NCBI GenBank assembly: GCA_011053085.1
Contig: DSBE01000301.1
Location: 1 to 5,169 of the forward strand
DNA from: Chloroflexota bacterium
GTDB lineage: Bacteria > Chloroflexota > Anaerolineae > Anaerolineales > Anaerolineaceae
DNA length: 5,169 bases
Direction: 5' to 3'
Program-made: the position numbers and the translations under genes
Notes under the pieces: generated by a model
Databases searched by the model: none
What the model was told of the DNA's origin: nothing
Seen by the model: the letters and a program-made list of their open reading frames with translations, nothing else
Shown: positions 1 through 5,169 of the stretch, in pieces
Layout of the letters: every line of letters starts with the position of its first letter
Numbering within the stretch: position 1 is the first letter of the stretch

Positions 1-724
1 AATTCAGGATGGCAGTGCCATGCGGCGGCAATGCCTGCACCAGTTCTGTTTTTCCATGCACAATCTCCTGCTGCGAGCCGGCGCGTTCTGCATGCACCGT
101 GCCGATATTTGACACGATGCCCACCAGAGGTTGGGCGATTTCGCAAAGAAAGGTGATCTCACCGGGCACATAGAAGCCCATTTCCAATACTGCTGCTTCG
201 TGTCCGTGTCCGGCTTCTAACAAGGTGATCGGCAGTCCGACCTCATTGTTGTAGTTTCCGCGGTTTTTGAGGGTGTGGTATTTCTGGCGCAGGACCGAGG
301 CTACCAGTTCTTTGGTGCTCGATTTGCCGATACTGCCGGTGATGCCGATGACCTGTAGATCAAGTTGGGTGCGCCAATAGCGGGCGATTTGCTGCAGGGC
401 TTCAATCGAATTGGGTACCTGGAGGCAAAGGGGCAGCGTTCTGGCTGACTGGATGGTTTCCATTGTGTAGATGTTGTAGGGCGGACAAGGTTTTTCGACA
501 ATGGCCAACAGTGCACCGGCAGCGAAAGCCTGTTCAACATACCGATGCCCGTCTGTACTCTCACCTTTGGCGGCAAAAAAAATACCGCCGGGCGTGATTA
601 GCCGTGAATCGGTGGAAGCGCCATTCAGGGTTGTATCCAACAATTTCGGCGAAAGGCTGTCGATTGCCCTTTGTAGTGAATCTTGCAGTCGTAATGCCGT
701 CAGCACATGACGCAGAGAGATCAT
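1..724 (-). CDS. murF: MurF, UDP-MurNAc-tripeptide--D-Ala-D-Ala ligase (N-terminal 241 residues, cut by window edge)
   Basis: This cytoplasmic ATP-dependent ligase adds D-Ala-D-Ala to the UDP-MurNAc tripeptide, the last step of nucleotide-bound peptidoglycan precursor synthesis. The reading frame is open to the window edge, so about half of a usual 450-residue MurF is visible. The N-terminal Mur ligase domain is seen at about residues 37-77 (STDSR, then DGH at 58-60). The ATP-binding P-loop is at 127-136 (GITGSIGKSS, Lys134), where the second position after the Lys is Ser rather than the common Thr. MurF-type signatures follow: NYNNEVGLP from 157, EMG at 181-183, His211 and Lys225 in the GKTE stretch. 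The NYNNEVG and EMG motifs favour MurF over MurE. The ATG overlaps the ftsI stop as ATGA, and a GAGGT ribosome binding site lies 6 nt upstream, which fixes the start. Expression is probably coupled to ftsI. Confidence 0.93.
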   Translation of the reverse strand, partial: MISLRHVLTALRLQDSLQRAIDSLSPKLLDTTLNGASTDSRLITPGGIFFAAKGESTDGHRYVEQAFAAGALLAIVEKPCPPYNIYTMETIQSARTLPLCLQVPNSIEALQQIARYWRTQLDLQVIGITGSIGKSSTKELVASVLRQKYHTLKNRGNYNNEVGLPITLLEAGHGHEAAVLEMGFYVPGEITFLCEIAQPLVGIVSNIGTVHAERAGSQQEIVHGKTELVQALPPHGTAILN

Positions 725-2691
725 GGAGCGACCTCGCCTGAAACAGTCTTCAAACGGATCTCATCGGGGGGAATCTGGTAGTAGGTCAGCAGATATTCAG
801 CGACTTCTGCAAATACCGGGGCTGATACCATGGAAGCAAAGGTGGCAGTTTTGGGATTATCAATCCAGACATAGACCATGAATTTAGCGTCCTCTGCTGG
901 ACCCCAACCAACGAAGGTGGCGTTGGTTTCACGGTCAGAATAACCGCCAGGGATGGCTTTGAGGGCAGTACCGGTTTTACCGCACAAAGAATACCCCTCG
1001 ACAAAGGCATTCCATGTTTCCGTTTCGGTGGGGTCAGGAGAAATGATGAGCATATCATTGACAGTTTTGGCAATCTCAGGTGAGATCGGATTGGCGAATA
1101 CCTGGGGGGTGTTGTTGTATTGCATACTATCAACCACAATGGATTTCAACACGTGCGGCGCCATGATGCGGCCGTTGTTGGGGATGGCGGAGATGGCCAT
1201 CATCATCTGGATGGGCGTCAATGCGATACCATGACCATATGCCTGGCGGCCGAGTTCGACCGGCCGCCAATCAAGCGTCCCCGGTTCTTTCAGGGGATAG
1301 ACGGTCTCTCCGGCGAGGTCGATGTTGGTGCGGCGGTCAAGGCCGAATGCATGCAATCCTTCGTAGAATTTCTCCACACCGGTCTGGGTGTTGACCCATG
1401 CCAAACACACATTCGAGGATTTGCGCAGACATTCGCCCATGTCGAGGCGGCCCATTCCCTGCTGGTTCCAGTTGGTGATTTCACGATAGCCGACTTCGAT
1501 ATGACCAGTGTCGTCGTAAACAGTGTCAGGCTGGACGGCTTCGTTTTGTAAGGCAATCGCCATTGTGACGACCTTGAACACAGAACCTGGCTCGTAGGTG
1601 TCCATGATGGCCTTGTTATAGCGGTTTTGGGAGACAATGGCGGTGTTTTCTTGAGCCTCTTCATCCTCAAAAACTTCTTCCTCTATGTCACCCTCTTCAT
1701 CGGCTTCATTGTTCTTCTGCTGTGTGCTGATAACATCATTGCCCAAAGCTTCCTGCCAGTACCAATATTGGTTGGGATTGGCACGTGGGGTGGTAGTCAT
1801 CGCAATGATCTCACCATTTTTTGGGTTCATGACGATGATGGTGCCAGAATCGGCATCGTAGCGCTCCACAGCCTCATCGAGAATATTCTCGATCTCTGCC
1901 TGCACCACCGCATCGATGGTCAAAATCAAGGATTGCCCGATAGGAATGTCCTCGATGTAAAAATCATCATATAACTGCAATGCCAGATAGCTGATTTTGT
2001 CTTCGGCGGCCAGTTTGGTGTTGTAATAGCCCTCCAGGCCAAATTGGCCAATGGTTCCATCGCGATTGAGGAAGGTGGCAAAACCCAGTATGTTAGAAGC
2101 CAGGTCATCTTCAGGGTAGTACCGCTGCAGGTGGGGCGTCCATACCAATCCGCGCAAGCTGGGCAGCTCATTGACCCGGGTGCGTTCTTTGGGGCTGGCA
2201 TTTTCAAGAAACCGCAGACGGTTCTCTTCATAGTATTGCCGCAGCGCGGTCAATTCATCGATGGTGGATTGGGGGATATTATCCAGTGAATAGAACTGAT
2301 GGTAAATGTGGCCTTCAAGCTGGTCATTGAATGGTTTACTGGCTGCCTCAAAAATCGCAGCTTCATCCAATTTATATTCTTCACCAAAATATTGCATGAT
2401 GGTCTGGGTAATGGTATTCGGGTTGCGCCCGTCATTTTCGGTGACCGCGAGGTTAATGCCTAATTGGTAGACTGTTTTTGAGCCTGCCAGCAGTTTGCCA
2501 TTAATATCGTAAATGCGACCGCGCTCAGCCTCATGTTTGATGGGAAGATAAGAAGAGACCCTGGTTTTGTCCTCGCTGAAAGCCACCATGACAGGATCAT
2601 TCTGTACACGCAGGATCTGGAAAACGATCATCAACGCTACCAGGCTGAAAATGATGCCGATGGTGGTTAGTCGGGGTGATTTTTTGTTCAT
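721..2691 (-). CDS. ftsI: FtsI-type class B penicillin-binding protein (septal peptidoglycan transpeptidase)
   Basis: This is a 656-residue membrane-anchored D,D-transpeptidase that would cross-link peptidoglycan at the division site, with FtsW as its expected glycosyltransferase partner. One N-terminal membrane segment lies at about residues 9-27. The dimerisation/pedestal domain starts with RGRIYD at 57-62, continuing DING where the family usually has DRNG or DRSG. The transpeptidase domain has all three active-site motifs: SVFK at 370-373 (nucleophile Ser370) preceded by YEPG, SSN at 425-427, and KTGT at 572-575. No PASTA domain follows; the protein ends about 80 residues after KTGT. An acidic insertion (13 Asp/Glu in residues 329-348) sits 22 residues before Ser370. 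An in-frame ATG at 2748 would add 19 residues without hydrophobic character. I prefer ATG 2691 because it overlaps the ftsL-like stop as ATGA and puts Lys-rich MNKKSPR just before the membrane segment. PBP2 is the main alternative; the context favours FtsI. Confidence 0.93.
   Translation of the reverse strand: MNKKSPRLTTIGIIFSLVALMIVFQILRVQNDPVMVAFSEDKTRVSSYLPIKHEAERGRIYDINGKLLAGSKTVYQLGINLAVTENDGRNPNTITQTIMQYFGEEYKLDEAAIFEAASKPFNDQLEGHIYHQFYSLDNIPQSTIDELTALRQYYEENRLRFLENASPKERTRVNELPSLRGLVWTPHLQRYYPEDDLASNILGFATFLNRDGTIGQFGLEGYYNTKLAAEDKISYLALQLYDDFYIEDIPIGQSLILTIDAVVQAEIENILDEAVERYDADSGTIIVMNPKNGEIIAMTTTPRANPNQYWYWQEALGNDVISTQQKNNEADEEGDIEEEVFEDEEAQENTAIVSQNRYNKAIMDTYEPGSVFKVVTMAIALQNEAVQPDTVYDDTGHIEVGYREITNWNQQGMGRLDMGECLRKSSNVCLAWVNTQTGVEKFYEGLHAFGLDRRTNIDLAGETVYPLKEPGTLDWRPVELGRQAYGHGIALTPIQMMMAISAIPNNGRIMAPHVLKSIVVDSMQYNNTPQVFANPISPEIAKTVNDMLIISPDPTETETWNAFVEGYSLCGKTGTALKAIPGGYSDRETNATFVGWGPAEDAKFMVYVWIDNPKTATFASMVSAPVFAEVAEYLLTYYQIPPDEIRLKTVSGEVAP
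731..735 (-). promoter_or_regulatory. Ribosome binding site of murF
   Basis: The minus strand reads GAGGT here, 6 nt before the murF ATG at 724-722. It lies inside the last codons of ftsI and supports the ATGA-overlap start of murF. Confidence 0.7.
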
Positions 2692-3224
2692 GGCCTGATA
2701 CCCGGTGTGATGGCATATTGCTGCAGGGTGTACACCAGCAGGTCCCACATCGATTCGGTGTAACTGGTGCGCAGCATGGGCTGGGTGAGTTGTTGGTCAT
2801 GATACAAAGGCGCTAATTGGAAGGGCTGTTTCGACTGATAACCCTGGACGCCCACAAAAACAAGGTCTTTGCTGCTATACGGTTCAAATCCTATGCGAGA
2901 CATATTGTCCTTGAGCGAACGCGCGCCTTGTTTTTTCGCCAATTCACTTTCCAGGCTGATGATGCGTTCCTGCAATACGATCTTTGAATATTCCAGACTG
3001 CGGTAGCGTTGGGTGGCAGCAGCCATCTGTGAAGCCAGCGCCAGGTAGAGGGCGGATGTTAACGCAAAGAAGAACCCGATCAGCAGAATCTGGCTGATCC
3101 GTTTCAGTTCAGTCCGCCACGGTTTCTGGCGGTAAGCCTGGCGGGTTGCGTTTCTTTTGGTTGCGTAGGTCATACAATAGTTCGCCTGGTAGGTGGTTTG
3201 AATCTTTCTTGCTGCAACAGTCAT
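2688..3224 (-). CDS. FtsL-like divisome protein (single membrane segment plus coiled coil, extended C-terminus)
   Basis: The 178-residue protein has bitopic FtsL architecture: a basic N-terminus (cytoplasmic by the positive-inside rule), a membrane segment at about 44-63, and a probable coiled coil at 66-99 rich in Leu, Ile, Glu and Gln. It then has a short SRIGFEP stretch at 109-115 that resembles the region after the coiled coil in FtsL/DivIC proteins. In known systems FtsL pairs with a DivIC/FtsB partner and activates FtsW-FtsI. Residues 127-178 are a C-terminal extension beyond the usual FtsL length of about 100-120. Position between rsmH and ftsI is the classical ftsL slot. The start is uncertain: ATG 3224 has no clear ribosome binding site, while ATG 3173 (Met18) has a weak AGGCGA 8 nt upstream and would give 161 residues. 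The stop overlaps the ftsI ATG. FtsL sequences diverge strongly, so the call rests on topology and position. Confidence 0.8.
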   Translation of the reverse strand: MTVAARKIQTTYQANYCMTYATKRNATRQAYRQKPWRTELKRISQILLIGFFFALTSALYLALASQMAAATQRYRSLEYSKIVLQERIISLESELAKKQGARSLKDNMSRIGFEPYSSKDLVFVGVQGYQSKQPFQLAPLYHDQQLTQPMLRTSYTESMWDLLVYTLQQYAITPGIRP

Positions 3225-3277
3225 GCCATGGATGAATGTACAGAGGTATTATCTCAAAAAAATGGATATCAATTGCC

Positions 3278-4219
3278 TTAAATTTTCTGAGCGATTCTTA
3301 ATTTTGCACTGCGGCTGCGGGGATTTTGCGCCACTTCCTGCTCAGATGCCATGACTGCTTTGCGCGGCGTCAGGCGTATGGAGGCGGTATGGCCGCAGGT
3401 GCAGACCGGCTGTTCGGGCGGGCAGATGCAATCGGTGCTCTCACGGCGGAAGCTGTTTTTCACAATGCGGTCTTCGAGCGAATGAAAAGAGATGACCGCC
3501 AGATACCCGCCAGGCGCCAACGCCTCGATCGCCAAAGGAATGATGCTTTCGACTGCGCGCAATTCTTCGTTGACGGCAATGCGCAGGGCTTGAAAAGAGC
3601 GCGTAGCGGGATGAATGTGTGTGCGTCCGCGGATGGGGCGCCTGCCGATGGCCTCTTCAATGATGGCAGCCAGTTGGGTGGTAGTCGTTATCGGACGGCG
3701 GGCGAGAATAGCGGCAGCCAGTCGGCGTGATTTGGGTTCCTCGCCGTAGCGCCACAGAATATCTGCCAGTTCGCTTTCGGTGGTATGCTCCAGAAATTCG
3801 GCTGCGCTGACACCCCGCGTGGGGTCAAAGCGCATATCGAGCGGACCTTCACGCAAAAAGGAGAACCCGCGTTGTGGTTGATCCAGCTGCATAGAAGAAA
3901 CGCCAAAGTCAAGAACTATGCCGTCTACTGCCTGCCAGCCTAATGAACGCATGTGTTGGTGCAGGGTCAGATAAGAATCATGGACGAGGTGAAAGCGTCC
4001 TTCAAATGGCGCAAGGGTTGCCCGCGCCAGGCTGATGGCTTGTGGATCAAGGTCGAAACCCAGTAACTGCCCATCGGGTGTGCTGGCGTTGAGAATGCCA
4101 TAGCTGTGTCCGCCCGCACCCAGCGTGCCGTCCACATAGCGTCCGCCGCTCTGCGGGTTGAGTGCATTGATGATCTCCTGGTAAAGTACGGGACGGTGGA
4201 GCGGGGTGGGGTTGGGCAT
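3278..4219 (-). CDS. rsmH: RsmH, 16S rRNA (cytosine-1402-N4)-methyltransferase
   Basis: The enzyme uses S-adenosylmethionine to methylate N4 of C1402 in the 16S rRNA decoding centre; it was formerly called MraW. Its 313 residues match the usual length. Family signatures are all present: HRPVLYQEI near the N-terminus, the SAM-binding loop DGTLGAGGHS at 30-39, GFDLD at 54-58, DFGVSSMQLD at 104-113, RGFSF and PLDMRFD at 117-132, HPATRSFQALRIAVN at 203-217 and SFHSLEDR at 244-251. The C-terminal NPRSRSAKLR at 299-308 is typical. Four cysteines in a CxC-x6-CxC arrangement (264, 266, 273, 275) resemble those in Gram-positive RsmH. The ATG lies 5 nt after the mraZ stop with only a weak GAG upstream, so translation is probably coupled to mraZ. 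The protein looks intact. Confidence 0.97.
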   Translation of the reverse strand: MPNPTPLHRPVLYQEIINALNPQSGGRYVDGTLGAGGHSYGILNASTPDGQLLGFDLDPQAISLARATLAPFEGRFHLVHDSYLTLHQHMRSLGWQAVDGIVLDFGVSSMQLDQPQRGFSFLREGPLDMRFDPTRGVSAAEFLEHTTESELADILWRYGEEPKSRRLAAAILARRPITTTTQLAAIIEEAIGRRPIRGRTHIHPATRSFQALRIAVNEELRAVESIIPLAIEALAPGGYLAVISFHSLEDRIVKNSFRRESTDCICPPEQPVCTCGHTASIRLTPRKAVMASEQEVAQNPRSRSAKLRIAQKI

Positions 4220-4224
4220 GTTGC

Positions 4225-4704
4225 TCAGAAAAGCGCTGGTTGATCTTCGTCAGTGGGAGCATCGTTGAAGATGATGCTGAATTTGGCGAACCGTTCCTGG
4301 CTTAAGTCACCCTCAATCAAGGAGTGGTTGAATTCTGCCCAGCGCTGCTCAGTCCAGATTTCCAAATAAGAACCGTTGCCAGCCAGCACTACAGATGTGC
4401 CGGGTTCGAAACCAATCAGTTCGAGCAAGTCGGAGGGGATGCGGATACGGTTGCTGGCATCAAGGGGCAGTTGTTTGGCTTTAGCCATGAACAGACGGCG
4501 CATGGTGCGGGCATCCGGATCCATGAAGTTGAGGGTCGAGATATAGCGGTAGAATTTATTGTAGTCTTCAGGTTTTAGCAGCATCAGATTTTTGTCGAAG
4601 CCCACGACGACATACAGGATATCGCCAATTTCCTCGCGATATTCCGCGGGGATCATGATCCTGCCTTTGCTGTCTAAATGCCGTGTGTACTCGCCGAAGA
4701 ACAT
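4225..4704 (-). CDS. mraZ: MraZ, transcriptional repressor of the dcw cluster
   Basis: MraZ is a DNA-binding protein with two SpoVT/AbrB-like swapped-hairpin domains that forms ring-shaped oligomers; in E. coli it represses its own dcw operon. Both repeats are visible in the 159 residues: MFFGEYTRHLDSKGRIMIP at 1-19 and the second half with LDASNRIRIPSDL at 81-93. The second copy has SNRI where the first has SKGRI. The length is slightly above the usual 140-155 because of an acidic tail (PTDEDQPALF). The ATG at 4704 has an AAGGA ribosome binding site 5 nt upstream, and MFFGEY is a typical MraZ N-terminus. The gene is first in the cluster and lies 55 nt downstream of four GTGGG-type boxes that are its likely binding sites, so autoregulation is inferred. 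Confidence 0.97.
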   Translation of the reverse strand: MFFGEYTRHLDSKGRIMIPAEYREEIGDILYVVVGFDKNLMLLKPEDYNKFYRYISTLNFMDPDARTMRRLFMAKAKQLPLDASNRIRIPSDLLELIGFEPGTSVVLAGNGSYLEIWTEQRWAEFNHSLIEGDLSQERFAKFSIIFNDAPTDEDQPALF

Positions 4705-4709
4705 ATGAT

Positions 4710-4714
4710 TCCTT
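4710..4714 (-). promoter_or_regulatory. Ribosome binding site of mraZ
   Basis: The minus strand reads AAGGA, 5 nt before the mraZ ATG. It is the clearest ribosome binding site in the window and lies 11 nt downstream of the leader inverted repeat, so it is not hidden in that stem. Confidence 0.8.
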
Positions 4715-4725
4715 AGTTGACTGAC

Positions 4726-4757
4726 ATTGAAGGTCGGACCGGGATCCGACCTTCAAT
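4726..4757 (-). repeat. Perfect 13-bp inverted repeat in the mraZ leader
   Basis: The arms at 4726-4738 and 4745-4757 are exact reverse complements (ATTGAAGGTCGGA on the plus strand), separated by 6 nt (CCGGGA). In the leader RNA they would form a stable hairpin between the MraZ box array and the mraZ ribosome binding site. No run of U follows it, so it does not look like an intrinsic terminator. It could be a leader RNA element, an mRNA-stabilising hairpin or a dyad operator for a second regulator; the sequence alone does not decide. Confidence 0.85.
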
Positions 4758-4758
4758 T

Positions 4759-4793
4759 CCCACAAGTTCCCACTTATTACCACCACTACCCAC
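4759..4793 (-). promoter_or_regulatory. Probable MraZ operator: four GTGGG-type boxes at 10-bp period
   Basis: On the minus strand, GTGGG occurs at 4793-4789, 4773-4769 and 4763-4759, and GTGGT at 4783-4779. Each 5-bp box is separated by exactly 5 bp. E. coli MraZ is known to bind direct TGGGN repeats with 5-bp spacers upstream of the dcw cluster, and this array matches that rule with one extra box. The array starts directly after the -10 element and covers the predicted transcription start, a position that fits repression. Confidence 0.88.
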
Positions 4794-4822
4794 ATTATAT
4801 AGAGTTTTGCGTATAAATGCAA
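4794..4822 (-). promoter_or_regulatory. Sigma70-type promoter of the mraZ cluster
   Basis: On the minus strand the -35 element TTGCAT (4822-4817) and a perfect -10 element TATAAT (4799-4794) are separated by 17 bp. Transcription would start near 4787, giving a leader of about 83 nt before mraZ. It is the only strong promoter-like sequence seen between the upstream terminator and mraZ, and probably drives the whole visible cluster. Confidence 0.85.
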
Positions 4823-4887
4823 GCACTTTTGTGAAATTACTGGGATTAATCACAGGATTGGCATGTTTTGGGCTGCCAAGTGGGCAC

Positions 4888-4922
4888 AAAAAAGCAAAAA
4901 CCGGCAGATTCCCTGCCGGTTT
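4888..4922 (-). terminator. Intrinsic terminator of the alcohol dehydrogenase gene
   Basis: A perfect 10-bp stem (arms 4898-4907 and 4913-4922, core CCGGCAG/CTGCCGG) with a 5-nt loop is followed on the minus strand by a T-rich tract: TT, GC, then six T. It lies 21 nt after the dehydrogenase stop codon and separates that gene from the mraZ cluster. Confidence 0.92.
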
Positions 4923-4943
4923 GTTGTGGATTGGTTATTTATG

Positions 4944-5169
4944 TCAGGCTGCCATGCGCAAAATTTCGGCGGCGGCTTTGGCGTCAATCTGGCCGCGCTC
5001 GCCCAGTTTGGTGCCTCGTTTGGCGAAGCGTGCTTCTACCCTGTCGGCGGCCTGGTTCGCATCAATGTTGTAGTCGCTCAAGCGGGTGGGCATGCCGATG
5101 GAGTGATAGAAGTCTTCGGTCTTCTGGATGGCCTGCTCGATGGCGGTGTCTTCATCGGTTATATCCAAC
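4944..5169 (-). CDS. Iron-containing alcohol dehydrogenase, YqhD/BdhA-like (C-terminal end only)
   Basis: About 75 C-terminal residues are visible; the gene starts outside the window, and the TTG codon at 5168 is internal Leu, not a start. The fragment contains an AIEQAIQKTEDFYHSIG helix followed by MPTRLSDYNID, and ends in LGERGQIDAKAAAEILRMAA. This pattern closely resembles the C-terminal helical domain of NAD(P)H-dependent butanol dehydrogenases and YqhD, which reduce aldehydes to alcohols using an active-site metal. The metal-binding His/Asp residues and the nucleotide-binding domain lie outside the window, so cofactor and substrate cannot be judged. It is on the same strand as the dcw cluster but is followed by its own terminator, so it is probably a separate transcription unit with no link to cell division. 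Confidence 0.85.
   Translation of the reverse strand, partial: LDITDEDTAIEQAIQKTEDFYHSIGMPTRLSDYNIDANQAADRVEARFAKRGTKLGERGQIDAKAAAEILRMAA

Noticed and set aside
1120..1974. Long plus-strand open frames opposite ftsI (1120-1551 and 1627-1974)
   Set aside because: They are antisense to the conserved transpeptidase domain, show no family features, and the hydrophobic look of the second comes from reading the acidic GAA/GAG insertion backwards.
2692..2748. Longer FtsI start at ATG 2748
   Set aside because: It would overlap the ftsL-like gene by 61 nt and add a non-basic, non-membrane leader; ATG 2691 fits the ATGA overlap and the membrane anchor.
3326..3730. 134-codon open frame on the plus strand opposite rsmH
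   Set aside because: It lies wholly antisense to well-supported rsmH, has no recognisable motif and no convincing ribosome binding site; it is a shadow of biased codon use.
4713..4727. Leader mini-ORF of four sense codons (ATG TCA GTC AAC TAA, minus strand) just before mraZ
   Set aside because: It has no ribosome binding site of its own, its ATG sits at the foot of the hairpin, and so short a frame is expected by chance.
4831..4853. Imperfect GTGA...TCAC dyad upstream of the mraZ -35 element
   Set aside because: Only the outer four bases of each arm pair cleanly; the position would suit an activator, but the symmetry is too weak to support a site.
4880..4884. Single GTGGG on the plus strand near the terminator, as a further MraZ box
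   Set aside because: It is isolated, on the opposite strand and out of the 10-bp series, so it is probably chance.
4717..5073. 118-codon plus-strand open frame across the intergenic region
   Set aside because: It runs through the mraZ operator, promoter and the terminator hairpin and then antisense to the dehydrogenase, so it is not a plausible gene.

Overview
The window is the promoter-proximal end of a bacterial division and cell wall (dcw) cluster. All of it is read on the minus strand, so transcription runs from high to low coordinates. In that order it holds: the last 75 codons of an iron-containing alcohol dehydrogenase (5169-4944), its intrinsic terminator (4922-4888), a regulatory intergenic region, then mraZ (4704-4225), rsmH (4219-3278), an ftsL-like gene (3224-2688), a class B transpeptidase of the FtsI type (2691-721) and the first 241 codons of murF (724-1, cut by the window edge). 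No mobile element, CRISPR array, rRNA or tRNA was seen. The plus strand has no convincing gene.

The most informative stretch is 4705-4887. It contains a near-consensus sigma70-type promoter (TTGCAT, 17 bp, TATAAT). Immediately downstream are four GTGGG-type boxes spaced exactly 10 bp apart, the arrangement bound by the MraZ repressor, so the cluster is probably autoregulated by its first gene. Directly after the last box comes a perfect 13-bp inverted repeat with a 6-nt loop, followed by a good Shine-Dalgarno sequence and mraZ. The inverted repeat lacks a U-run, so it is not a simple terminator, and its role is unknown.

The genes are tightly packed. mraZ and rsmH are 5 nt apart. The ftsL-like gene and ftsI overlap by ATGA, and ftsI and murF overlap in the same way. 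The one looser junction is 53 nt between rsmH and the ftsL-like gene. The products form one programme: MraZ regulates the cluster, RsmH methylates 16S rRNA, the FtsL-like protein and FtsI act together in the septal divisome, and MurF makes the pentapeptide precursor that FtsI cross-links. murE, which usually sits between ftsI and murF, is missing from this position.

The organism is a bacterium of middling GC content with a peptidoglycan-type wall. The compact mraZ-rsmH-ftsL-ftsI-murF order without murE, the extended FtsL-like protein and the Gram-positive-type cysteine cluster in RsmH suggest Chloroflexota, perhaps Anaerolineae. This is an inference from general resemblance, not a database result. 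Overall this is a conserved core locus. The points most worth attention are the regulatory leader, an acidic insertion next to the FtsI active site, and the absence of murE.
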